From Streptomyces sp. NRRL S-455 (GTDB taxonomy: Bacteria; Actinomycetota; Actinomycetes; Streptomycetales; Streptomycetaceae): 64,000 bases of DNA. The stretch lies in the NCBI RefSeq assembly GCF_000717875.1, contig NZ_JOCT01000007.1, forward strand, positions 1 to 64,000. The letters are read 5' to 3'. Shown here in pieces: positions 46,661 to 54,923 of this stretch; positions within the stretch are counted from its first letter, which is position 1, and the number at the start of each line of letters is the position of its first letter. The translations under genes and the position numbers were made by a program. The notes under the pieces were generated by a model. That model was not told the DNA's origin. It saw only the letters and a program-made list of their open reading frames with translations, and searched no databases.

Positions 46661-46829
46661 TAGTCTGCATGGTGACGCAGGGCACAGACACACCAGCAGT
46701 CACAGCCGACGAGACCCACTGACAGCACGGCACAAGGCACGGCAAAGGCACAGCAGGCAGAACACGGTTCACAGGACCGGACGGCCCGAGACGGCCGCGG
46801 TCCGCGCGAAGCTTGGGGGGTGCCAGGAC

Positions 46830-47768
46830 ATGGCGCGACGCATCGACGTGACCGGGACGGGCGGCGTACGCCTCGCGGCCTGGGAGTTCGGCGACCCGCC
46901 CAAGCCGGATCCGGGGCAGGACGCCCATGGCGCACCAGACGCGCGGGGCACGGACCGGGACAGCCAGGGCCCGCGGGACGGGCGCACCGCACTGGACGGC
47001 TCCCCGGGGGTGCTGTTACTGCACGGCCTCATGGGCCGCGCCTCGCACTGGGCGCCCACGGCCCGCCGGCTCTCCGGTCGGTACCGGGCGGTCGCCCTCG
47101 ACCAGCGCGGCCACGGCCGTAGTGACAAGCCCCCGCACGCGTCCTTCACCCGCGGCGCCTATGTCGACGACGCCGAGGCCGCTCTCGAACAGCTCGGCCT
47201 CGCCCCGGTCGTCCTGATCGGTCACGCCATGGGCGCGCTGACCGCCTGGCAGCTCGCCGCCCGGCGCCCCGACCTGGTTCGCGGCCTGATCATCTGCGAC
47301 ATGCGGGCCTCCGCGCTCGGCGGCGCCTCGCAGCGCGAGTGGGCCCAGTGGTTCGAGTCCTGGCCGCTGCCGTTCGCCACCCTCGCCGACGTCCGCAAGT
47401 GGTTCGGCGAGGACGACCCCTGGGTGGAGCGGCCCAATCCGGCCCGCGGCGAGTTCTACGCCGAGGTGATGGCCGAGTCACCGGACGGCTGGCGCCCCGT
47501 CTTCGATCCGGAGCAGATGCTCCGCTCCCGCGAGACCTGGGTGTACGACGCCCACTGGGAGGAGCTGGCCCAGGTCCGCTGCCCGGCCCTGGTCGTGCGC
47601 GGCCTCGACGGCGAGCTGGGCCGCGCCGAGGCCCAGGAGATGGTCCGCGTCCTGCCCCGCGGCCAGTACGCGGAGGTCGCCGACGCCGGCCACCTGGTGC
47701 ACTACGACCAGCCGGAGGCCTGGTACGCGGCCATCCAGCCGTTCCTGGACGGCCTCGACACCGAATGA
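46830..47768 (+). CDS. Alpha/beta hydrolase with Ala in place of the nucleophile Ser
   Basis: The 312-residue protein has the alpha/beta hydrolase core: VLLLHGLMGRASHWAP (oxyanion region), VALDQRGHGRSDKP, and the acid/His segments VVRGLDGELGRAEA and EVADAGHLVHYDQPEAW. The nucleophile elbow reads GHAMG, with Ala133 where the family has Ser. The codon is clearly GCC. It may be a pseudoenzyme, a ligand-binding protein, or use another mechanism. CAGGA precedes the ATG. An insertion rich in Gly/Asp lies near residues 30-60. Confidence 0.85.
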   Translation: MARRIDVTGTGGVRLAAWEFGDPPKPDPGQDAHGAPDARGTDRDSQGPRDGRTALDGSPGVLLLHGLMGRASHWAPTARRLSGRYRAVALDQRGHGRSDKPPHASFTRGAYVDDAEAALEQLGLAPVVLIGHAMGALTAWQLAARRPDLVRGLIICDMRASALGGASQREWAQWFESWPLPFATLADVRKWFGEDDPWVERPNPARGEFYAEVMAESPDGWRPVFDPEQMLRSRETWVYDAHWEELAQVRCPALVVRGLDGELGRAEAQEMVRVLPRGQYAEVADAGHLVHYDQPEAWYAAIQPFLDGLDTE

Positions 47769-47787
47769 ATCCGGGGGAGCGCCCGGG

Positions 47788-49380
47788 TCACCCCTTGCTG
47801 ACCGCCACGAGGATCTCCGGCAGCCGACGGGCCGTCTGAGGAGCGGCCAGCCGCAGTCCCACCACGGTGAGCACCGCCCCGTACGCCGTGCCCACCGGGA
47901 ACAGCAGCCACGTCCAGTCGTCGCCCCGCGCGCTCACGTTCAGCCAGATCGTGAGCGCGATGAGGGGCGCGCACAGCACTGCGGCCGCGATCATCCCGCC
48001 GAAGATCGAGATCCAGGCGAGCCCGGTCTGCCCCGGGGCGACGTTCTTGTAGCCCTCCTGCGGGATGGAGTAGGGGAAGCGGGCGGACGTCCACGCCCCG
48101 GTCGCGAGCATCGCGCCGAGCAGCGCGAAGGTCAGCCCCAGCGCTTCGGGCAGCCGCCGCCAGTCGCCGAGCATGGCGGTCGTCAGCACGGTGACGAGCG
48201 TGGCGTAGGGCAGGGTGATCAGCAGCAGGGCCAGCGCGCGGGCGCGCAGCTCGACGTAGGCGTCGCGGGGCGACGAGATGGTCAGCGCGACGATCCAGAA
48301 CGCGGAGGTGTCCTGCCCGAACTGGTTGTACATCTGGATGCCGAGCATCCCGGCGGCGAAGCACGCGAAGTACACCGACCCGGTGCCCTGCCAGGCGTTG
48401 AACACCGGCACGATCAGGCCGATGGCCAGCGACGTCACCCAGGCCGCCTTGGTCTTGGGGTCGCGCCACACGTACCGCAGGCTGCGCTCCATGACCGTGC
48501 CCGTGCGGCCCGCGGGCAGCAGCCGCCCGAGCCCGGTGGACGAGCGCTCGCGCACGGCCGTCTCGGTGCCGGCCAGGGTGGACTCGTCGGGCGAGGTCAT
48601 CAGCTTGGTCAGATGCCGTGACCACACCGCGAGCAGTGCCGCCAGCGCGCCCGCGGTCAGCGCCAGTTGGACGGCGGCGCGGCCGTACGACCCCTCGCCC
48701 ACCGCGTGCACGGCCGCGACCGCCGAGGCGGGCGGTACCCACTGCAGCACGTCCCCCACCGGGTCCAGCTCGCCGAGCCCCGCCGTGCCGAGCCGCTGCG
48801 CGCCGAAGTTCACGACCTGCGCGCCGACCGCGATGACGAGACCGCTCAGCACCGCGAGGTCCCGCCCCTTGCGGCTGGCCAGCAGCCGTACGTTGGCGGC
48901 GGCGACGGCCCGCGCCAGGGCCAGGCACACCAGCAGCGCCAGGACGACCGCGACGACACCGACCACGAACGCCGCACCGCCCCGGGCCACCGCGATCACG
49001 GAACCGGTCAGCAGCAACAGCGTGAACAGCGGCCCGATGCCGACCAGCGAGGCCGTGAGCAGGGCCCGCACCAGCGGCCGGGGCCGCAGCGGCAGCATCA
49101 CCAGCCGGGTCGGGTCGAGGGTCTCGTCCCCGCTGGGGAAGAACAGTGGCATCACCGCCCACCCGAGGCCCAGCACCGTCACGGCCAGCACGACCAGCGA
49201 CTCGACGTGCGCGTGCCCGCGCAGCGCGATCAGGCCGATCAACTGCAGTGCGGCGAACAACAGGGCGAAGACGGCCGACGCGATGTAGGCGGCCTTCCGT
49301 CCGCCGGACTGGCGCAGCCCGTTGCGCAGCAGCGACAGCTTCAGCCGTACGAAGACGGGAGTGATGGGCGGGGCGCTCAC
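47788..49380 (-). CDS. ABC-2 exporter permease, large type
   Basis: The 530-residue protein has about 12 hydrophobic segments, a cytoplasmic middle part (KLMTSPDESTLAGTETAVRERSS) and the segment MERSLRYVWRDPKTKAAW typical of large ABC-2-type membrane proteins. The GTG start at 49380 overlaps the stop of the ATPase gene as GTGA, so the two are coupled. The exported substrate is unknown. It is convergent with the hydrolase gene, with 19 bp between the stops. Confidence 0.85.
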   Translation of the reverse strand: MSAPPITPVFVRLKLSLLRNGLRQSGGRKAAYIASAVFALLFAALQLIGLIALRGHAHVESLVVLAVTVLGLGWAVMPLFFPSGDETLDPTRLVMLPLRPRPLVRALLTASLVGIGPLFTLLLLTGSVIAVARGGAAFVVGVVAVVLALLVCLALARAVAAANVRLLASRKGRDLAVLSGLVIAVGAQVVNFGAQRLGTAGLGELDPVGDVLQWVPPASAVAAVHAVGEGSYGRAAVQLALTAGALAALLAVWSRHLTKLMTSPDESTLAGTETAVRERSSTGLGRLLPAGRTGTVMERSLRYVWRDPKTKAAWVTSLAIGLIVPVFNAWQGTGSVYFACFAAGMLGIQMYNQFGQDTSAFWIVALTISSPRDAYVELRARALALLLITLPYATLVTVLTTAMLGDWRRLPEALGLTFALLGAMLATGAWTSARFPYSIPQEGYKNVAPGQTGLAWISIFGGMIAAAVLCAPLIALTIWLNVSARGDDWTWLLFPVGTAYGAVLTVVGLRLAAPQTARRLPEILVAVSKG

Positions 49381-50168
49381 CGGGACCCGCCGCCCAGCCA
49401 GTCGAGATCGGACCCGGCGTCCCGGCTCTGCGCGCCGACGAGTTCGAGGAACGCCTGCTGCAGCGAGGGCGCGTCGCCCCGCACCTCGGCGAGGGTCCCG
49501 GTGGCGCGGATCCGCCCGGCGGCCATCACGGCGACCCAGTCGCACAGTGACTCGACGAGTTCCATGACGTGGGAAGAGAACACGACCGTGGCGCCCGAGG
49601 CGGTGTACCGCTCCAGGACGCCCCGGATGGTATGGGCCGACACGGGGTCGACGCCCTCGAACGGCTCGTCCAGGAACAGCACTTCGGGATTGTGGAGGAG
49701 AGCGGTGGCGAGCCCGATCTTCTTGCGCATGCCGGTCGAGTAGTCGACGACGAGCTTGTGCTGGGCGCCCGCCAGGTCGAGAACGTCGAGGAGCTGGGTG
49801 GCGCGCTTGTCGACCTCGGCACCGGGCAGCCCGCGCAACCGCCCGGTGTACGCCAGCAGTTCCCGCCCCGACAGCCGCTCGAACAGCCGCAGCCCCTCCG
49901 GCAGCACCCCGATCCGCGCCTTCACCTCGACGGGGTCCCGCCACACGTCGTGCCCGACCACCTCGACGGTGCCCTGGTCGGGCCTGAGCAGCCCGGTCAC
50001 CATCGACAAGGTGGTGGTCTTCCCGGCCCCGTTCGGCCCGACGAGCCCGATGAACTTGCCCGCCGGCAACTCGAGATCGACCCCCGCGACAGCCACCTGC
50101 TGCCCGAACCGCTTCCAGAGCCCCCGCACCCGCACCGCGCTGGATCCCACCGCGTCTCCCTCCGTCAC
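49377..50168 (-). CDS. ABC exporter ATPase
   Basis: The 263-residue ATPase has Walker [10 protein letters not shown], the signature YSTGMRKKIGLATALL, Walker B VLFLDEPFEGVDP, and the H-loop SSHVMELVE. It pairs with the ABC-2 permease encoded immediately downstream. The GTG at 50168 is the best start given family length; no strong ribosome site is visible. The pattern FEGVDPVSA is typical of the CcmA/NatA-like group. Confidence 0.9.
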   Translation of the reverse strand: MTEGDAVGSSAVRVRGLWKRFGQQVAVAGVDLELPAGKFIGLVGPNGAGKTTTLSMVTGLLRPDQGTVEVVGHDVWRDPVEVKARIGVLPEGLRLFERLSGRELLAYTGRLRGLPGAEVDKRATQLLDVLDLAGAQHKLVVDYSTGMRKKIGLATALLHNPEVLFLDEPFEGVDPVSAHTIRGVLERYTASGATVVFSSHVMELVESLCDWVAVMAAGRIRATGTLAEVRGDAPSLQQAFLELVGAQSRDAGSDLDWLGGGSR

Positions 50169-50202
50169 GGAGAACCCTACGGTGGTGCACCGGCCTTCTT
50201 TC

Positions 50203-50250
50203 AGGGGCGCGGGGAACTGCGCGAGCGACCACGACGAAGCCGCAGCCGCC
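50203..50250. repeat. Dispersed intergenic repeat, copy C
   Basis: GGGGCGCGGGGAACTGCGCG and ACCACGACGAAGCCGCAGCC are the plus-orientation copy of the dispersed element also found at 5632, 37336 and 57822. Confidence 0.6.
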
Positions 50251-50284
50251 GATGGACGCGAACCGGACAGGACAGAAGGCGCGA

Positions 50285-50962
50285 CTACCGATCCCTGCCG
50301 CACGCATAGGCCAACGGCGAGATCAACTCCTCCGCATCCGGCAACCACCGATTCGCCGGAGTCGGCCGGCAGGCCCACTGCACGGCCCCCCGCGAGCCGA
50401 ACCGCGTGGGCGGCGCAGCCACGTACGCGCCTTCACCCAGCACCGTCAGATCCAGCGACGCCAACGACCACCCCAGTTTCCGCACCAGATCGGGCACCTT
50501 CGCAGAAGCCCCCGGCAGCACGAAGAACTCCATCCGCCGGTCCGGAGTGAGCGTCACCGGCCCCAGCGTCAGCTCCATCCGCTCCATCCGCGCGAGCGCC
50601 AGAAACCCCGCGGTCTCCGGCACGGAGATCGCGTCGAACGTCCGCCCCGTCGGCAGCAGGATCGACGCCGCCGGCTGCTTCTGCCACATCCGCCGCGCGA
50701 CGGTCGCACTGCCCGTCGCCTGCGTCGCCCAGTCCGGACGCGCCGGGTGCGAGCCGGGTGCCGGGCACGCCGCGTCACCGCAGGAGCAGCGCTGGCTGCC
50801 GTCGGCGGCTTCCAGCCAGGTGCCGGGGAACACGTCCCAGTGGCGTTCCTCGGCGTAGCGAACAGCGGTCTCCAGCAGCGATTCCCCGCGCTGCTTCGGG
50901 ATCTGAGCGGCTTCGGTGCCGGCGATCGTCTCTTCCACGATGAGCACAACTCTGGTCGTCAC
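50285..50962 (-). CDS. Prim-pol-like protein, probably degenerate
   Basis: The 225-residue protein resembles the bifunctional DNA primase/polymerase N-terminal domain (ERHWDVFPGTWLEA, then a cysteine-rich CSCGDAACPAPGSHP motif). In active prim-pols two or more acidic residues bind metal; here the corresponding segment is TFDAISVPETAG with a single Asp, so catalysis is doubtful. Similar short proteins are common in Streptomyces and their role is unknown to me. GTG 50938 is an alternative start. Confidence 0.75.
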   Translation of the reverse strand: MTTRVVLIVEETIAGTEAAQIPKQRGESLLETAVRYAEERHWDVFPGTWLEAADGSQRCSCGDAACPAPGSHPARPDWATQATGSATVARRMWQKQPAASILLPTGRTFDAISVPETAGFLALARMERMELTLGPVTLTPDRRMEFFVLPGASAKVPDLVRKLGWSLASLDLTVLGEGAYVAAPPTRFGSRGAVQWACRPTPANRWLPDAEELISPLAYACGRDR

Positions 50963-51255
50963 CGGGGGTTACGCCCGCCCGCGTGCGCGGGGAGGAGCAT
51001 CGCCGCTGACCTCGGGGCGCATGGGTGCATGTGCGGGGGCGCGCGGGAGGACCGACGGCCGGAGCTGGGTAGCCACGAGTGGGGCCGGCACCAGCCGTCA
51101 CCCCGGCAAACCTCACATGCCTCGCATTTTCGCCTGGTCGGCGGGGCATTGATCTTCACGGCCGGATCTTTTCGCCGGGACGTGAGGGGTTCGGCCGCGG
51201 AAGAGACACGTCAACTCGGTGCGTGGGCAGGCACCGCAGCCTCAGGGGGTACGCC

Positions 51256-52641
51256 ATGGCCGCAAGGCCGCTCGTCGCCCGTCAGCCGAACGAACGGCTG
51301 CAGGCGCTCATCCAGGAAGCCGGATGCTCCAACGCCGGCCTCGCCCGGCGCGTCAACATGTGCGGTGCCGAGCACGGTCTCGACCTGCGCTACGACAAGA
51401 CGTCGGTGGCGCGCTGGCTGCGCGGACAGCAGCCGCGGGGCCGGGCTCCGGCGATCATCGCCGAGGCGCTGGGCCGCAAGCTGGGCCGTACGGTCACGAT
51501 CGACGAGATCGGCATGGCCAACGGCAAGAACCTCGCCTCGGGTGTCGGTCTCCAGTTCTCGCCGACGGTGCTGGGGGCCATCGAGCAGGTCTGCGAGCTG
51601 TGGCGCAGTGACGTGGGGCGGCGGGACTTCCTGTCCGGCTCCTCCGTGGCGGCGTCCGCGCTGGTCGAGCCCAGCCGCGACTGGCTGATCTCCGCGCCCG
51701 ACGGCCAGGTGGCGCGCTCGGCGGGCCCGCGGGTGGGCCAGTCCGACGTGCAGGCGGTACAGGCCATGACGCAGGCGCTGGTGGACCTCGACCACCAGTA
51801 CGGCAGCGGGCATGTGCGCCCCGTCGTCGTGCACTACCTCAACAGCGTCGTCTCCGGGCTGCTGGCGGGCTCGTACCGGGAGGCGGTCGGGCGGGACCTG
51901 TTCGCCGCGGTGGCGCGGCTGACGGAGCTCGCCGGGTACATGGCCGTGGACACCGGGCAGCCCGGTCTGGCCCAGCGCTACTACATCCAGGCACTGCGGC
52001 TGGCCCAGGCGGCCGGGGACCGGGGTTACGGCGGCTATGTGCTGGCCGCCTCCATGAGCCACCTCGCCGCGCAGCTCGGAAACCCGCGGGAGATCGCGCA
52101 GTTGGCGCGGGCGGCGCAGGAGGGGGCGCGGGGGCGCGTGACCCCTCGCGCCGAGTCCATGTTCTACGCGGCGGAGGCGCGCGGGCACGCCCTGATGGGT
52201 GACGCGCGCGCCGCCCAGGAAGCCGCCGGGCGCGCGGTGAGCGCCCTGGAGGCGGCCGACCCGGCCGCCGGGGACGACCCGGTGTGGATCGCGCACTTCG
52301 ACGAGGCCTACCTCGCCGACGAGTTGGCCCACTGTCACCGGGACCTGGGGCAGGCCGAGGCGGCGGCGCGGTGCGCGCAGGAGTCGCTGGCCGGGCACCC
52401 CGAGTCGCGGGCGCGCCGCCGGGCCATCGGCTATGTGCTGTTGGCCACGGCGCAGGTGCAGCAGCGCGAGATCGAGGAGGCGTGCAGCACCGGCATGAAG
52501 GCCGTGGACCTGCTGGAACGGCTGCGCTCGAACCGGGGCGCCGAGTACCTGGAGGACTTCCAGCAGCGGCTGGAGCCGTACCGGGACGAGGCGGTGGTAC
52601 GGGAGTTCGGGGCGCGGCTGGACTTGCAGGCGGCGGCGTGA
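51256..52641 (+). CDS. NsdA-like TPR regulator
   Basis: The 461-residue protein has an N-terminal helix-turn-helix-like segment (TSVARWLRGQQPRGRAPAIIAEALGRKLG), a RRDFLSGSSVAASAL stretch, and a long helical C-terminal part with tetratricopeptide character (LAQRYYIQALRLAQAAGDRGYGGYVLAASMSHLA and more). It resembles NsdA/NsdB, regulators that delay differentiation and antibiotic production in Streptomyces coelicolor. GGGGG precedes the ATG. The RRDFL stretch looks like a Tat motif but is internal, so export is not expected. Confidence 0.8.
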   Translation: MAARPLVARQPNERLQALIQEAGCSNAGLARRVNMCGAEHGLDLRYDKTSVARWLRGQQPRGRAPAIIAEALGRKLGRTVTIDEIGMANGKNLASGVGLQFSPTVLGAIEQVCELWRSDVGRRDFLSGSSVAASALVEPSRDWLISAPDGQVARSAGPRVGQSDVQAVQAMTQALVDLDHQYGSGHVRPVVVHYLNSVVSGLLAGSYREAVGRDLFAAVARLTELAGYMAVDTGQPGLAQRYYIQALRLAQAAGDRGYGGYVLAASMSHLAAQLGNPREIAQLARAAQEGARGRVTPRAESMFYAAEARGHALMGDARAAQEAAGRAVSALEAADPAAGDDPVWIAHFDEAYLADELAHCHRDLGQAEAAARCAQESLAGHPESRARRRAIGYVLLATAQVQQREIEEACSTGMKAVDLLERLRSNRGAEYLEDFQQRLEPYRDEAVVREFGARLDLQAAA

Positions 52642-52740
52642 ACACAGGGTCGGCGGATGCGTGAACATGCGGGAAACGGCCGCTTGGCGCGCGGGAGGTG
52701 ACATGAGCGGCGTGCCGTGACCTGGTTGTGTTACCGCGCT

Positions 52741-52766
52741 CACAGGGCTCGAGGTCAGGCCCTGTG
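52741..52766 (+). terminator. Hairpin after NsdA-like gene
   Basis: CACAGGGC and GCCCTGTG arms with a 10-base loop lie 100 bp after the NsdA-like gene. Confidence 0.5.
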
Positions 52767-52842
52767 CTGCGTGGCACGGGGCTCAGGGGACCCGGTAGCG
52801 TGACCCGACGATTCACAAGGTCCCCCATAAGTAGGAGTCCCG

Positions 52843-54885
52843 GTGACGCAGAGTGGACGGGGCGAGGAGCCCTCGGCGCGCCCCGCGCGCGAAGGCATCG
52901 TGCTGCCCTCCGACGGTGGCGAACCCCTGCTGCCGGGCATGACGGGCGGACCCGCTGACGCCCCCGCCGGCCGCCCGACCGGCCGGCCGCAGGCCGCCGC
53001 CCCCGCGGAGGGCCAGACCTGGGGCCAGCCGTGGGGCCCCGACCAGCAGACACCGCCGCCACCGCCGGGCCAGGGCTGGCAGTCCCCACCGCCCCAGCAG
53101 TGGACGGAGTCACCGGCCTGGGACGCACCGGGCCCGGGAGCGCTCCCCACCGAGGGAACACAGCCCCCGAACCCGTACAGCGCTCCTGCCGGGGGAGCCC
53201 CGCTGCCTCCGGAGGGCGCCGGCCCCGTCGGCGGACCCGTCGGCTACGGAAGTCCTGCCGGAGGCGCTGCCGGTGCGTACGGACCTGCCGAAGGCGGTTC
53301 CAGTGCGTACCAGCCCGCCCCCGGCACGCAGCACGCGCAGGCCCCCGGTGCCGCACCCGCCGGTGGCCCGCAGCCGCCGGCCGCTGACGCCTACGGGGCT
53401 TCCGCCGGGCACGGTCTGCCGCCCGGCTCGGGCGCGTACGGGCCTGCGGCAGGGGGCGGTTCACAGCAGTCGGCCGCTGACCCGCACAGCTTCCCTGCCG
53501 GGGGAGGACCCCTGCCGCCGGCCTCCGGTGCGTACGGGTCTCCCGCCTGGGGCGGCCTGCCGCCGGCCTCCGGTGCGCACGGGCCCGCTGCCGCGAGCGG
53601 CCAGCAGCCGCCTGCCGCTGACGGACACGGTGCCGCCGCGGGCGCTCCCCTGCCGCCCGCCTCCGGTGCCTACGGGTCTCCCGCCGCGGGCGGCCCGCAG
53701 GCCGGGTCCGGGTCGGTCGCGGGTGGCCAGCAGCCGCCTGCCGCCGGCGGACACGGTGCCGCCGCGGGCGCTCCCCTGCCGGCCGTCGCCGACGAGGGGG
53801 CGACTCAGTACCTGCCGCCCGTCGCCGGGGACGGTGCCGCGGCGACCCAGTACCTGCCGCCCGTCGCGGCGTCCGCCGACGAGGGTGCGACGCAGTACAT
53901 ACCCCCGGTGGGCCCGGGCGCCCTGCCGCCCGAGATGCCCGCCGATCACGACCCCGAGGCGACCACGTTCCTGGGGACCGGGCCGCGGGCCGGTGCGGGA
54001 GCCGGGCCGTTGCCGCCCGCGTCGAACCCGGACGCCGAGGCGACGCAGTACATCCCGCCGGTGCCCGGCGGGGACAACCAGCCGCCCGCCGGCTTCGAGA
54101 ACCTCTTCCGCAGCGAGCGGGGCGCACAGAGCCCGGCCGGCGCCACCCAGCAGCTGCCCCGCATCGAGGAGCCGCAGCCCTCGTACGGCGCCTCCCAGCC
54201 CTCTCACGCCGCTCACGGCGAGCCCGGCGGCGGGCGGGCCGGTCGCGGCGGCCGCAGCGGCTCGCGCGTGCCGGTCATCGCGGCCGTCGGCATCGGCATC
54301 GCCGTCCTCGGCGTCGGCGCGGGCGCGTTGCTCGGCACCGGCGGAGGCGGGGACGACGACGGCGGCGACAACAAGACGGTGGCCGCCTCGGCGCCCGCCA
54401 CGGCGGAATCCGCGTCACCGTCCGCCGACCCGGCCCGGGCCCAGGCGGTCGAGCTGGACAAGCTGCTCGCCGACAGCGGCGACAGCCGGAGCGCCGTGAT
54501 CAACGCGGTGGCCGACGTCAAGGGCTGCGACAACCTGGCCCAGGCCGCCAGGGACCTGCGCGACGCGGCCCGGCAGCGAGGCGAGCTGGTCACCCGGCTC
54601 TCCGGCATCACCGTCGACAAGCTGCCCGACCACGCCGCGCTGACCACGGCCCTCACCAAGGCGTGGCAGGCCTCGGCCTCGGCCGACAACCACTACGCGG
54701 CCTGGGCCGACCAGACGGCCGGCAAGAAGGGCTGCAGGAAGGGCCAGGCCCGGGTCACCGGCCAGACCCAGGCCGGGAACCGGGCCAGCGGCGTGGCGAG
54801 CACCGAGAAGGCCAAGGCGGCCGCCCTGTGGAACGGGATCGCGAAGCAGTACGGACTGACCGAGCGTCAGCCGACCCAGCTGTGA
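52843..54885 (+). CDS. Disordered membrane protein with ATQY(L/I)PPV motifs
   Basis: The 680-residue protein has a roughly 470-residue low-complexity cytoplasmic part rich in Gly/Pro/Ala/Gln, one membrane helix near residues 475-500 (VPVIAAVGIGIAVLGVGAGALLG) and a C-terminal domain of about 170 residues outside (AQAVELDKLLADSGDSRSAV to AKQYGLTERQPTQL). ATQYLPPV or ATQYIPPV occurs near residues 320, 335, 349 and 401. The N-terminal EGIVLPSDGGEPLLPG is shared by many Streptomyces membrane proteins. AGGAG precedes the GTG. The function is unknown; the motifs could be docking or phosphorylation sites. Confidence 0.8.
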   Translation: MTQSGRGEEPSARPAREGIVLPSDGGEPLLPGMTGGPADAPAGRPTGRPQAAAPAEGQTWGQPWGPDQQTPPPPPGQGWQSPPPQQWTESPAWDAPGPGALPTEGTQPPNPYSAPAGGAPLPPEGAGPVGGPVGYGSPAGGAAGAYGPAEGGSSAYQPAPGTQHAQAPGAAPAGGPQPPAADAYGASAGHGLPPGSGAYGPAAGGGSQQSAADPHSFPAGGGPLPPASGAYGSPAWGGLPPASGAHGPAAASGQQPPAADGHGAAAGAPLPPASGAYGSPAAGGPQAGSGSVAGGQQPPAAGGHGAAAGAPLPAVADEGATQYLPPVAGDGAAATQYLPPVAASADEGATQYIPPVGPGALPPEMPADHDPEATTFLGTGPRAGAGAGPLPPASNPDAEATQYIPPVPGGDNQPPAGFENLFRSERGAQSPAGATQQLPRIEEPQPSYGASQPSHAAHGEPGGGRAGRGGRSGSRVPVIAAVGIGIAVLGVGAGALLGTGGGGDDDGGDNKTVAASAPATAESASPSADPARAQAVELDKLLADSGDSRSAVINAVADVKGCDNLAQAARDLRDAARQRGELVTRLSGITVDKLPDHAALTTALTKAWQASASADNHYAAWADQTAGKKGCRKGQARVTGQTQAGNRASGVASTEKAKAAALWNGIAKQYGLTERQPTQL

Positions 54886-54923
54886 CGTGAGGTGATCCGG
54901 CGTGAACCACTGAGCGGGTGCGC

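Larger units (their letters stand above)
46216..46829. other. 614-bp intergenic region after dmdR1
   Basis: I find no protein gene here. It holds a strong hairpin at 46451-46478, a second hairpin with CGGACCG/CGGTCCG arms at 46530-46554, repeated CGTCGAAT near 46287-46318, and the palindrome TCGAATGGGCATTCGA at 46645-46660, which may be part of the promoter of the downstream hydrolase gene. Confidence 0.6.

Noticed and set aside
51600..51670. RRDFLSGSSVAASAL as a Tat export signal
   Set aside because: It is internal, about 120 residues into an NsdA-like protein, and the same pattern is common in this regulator family.
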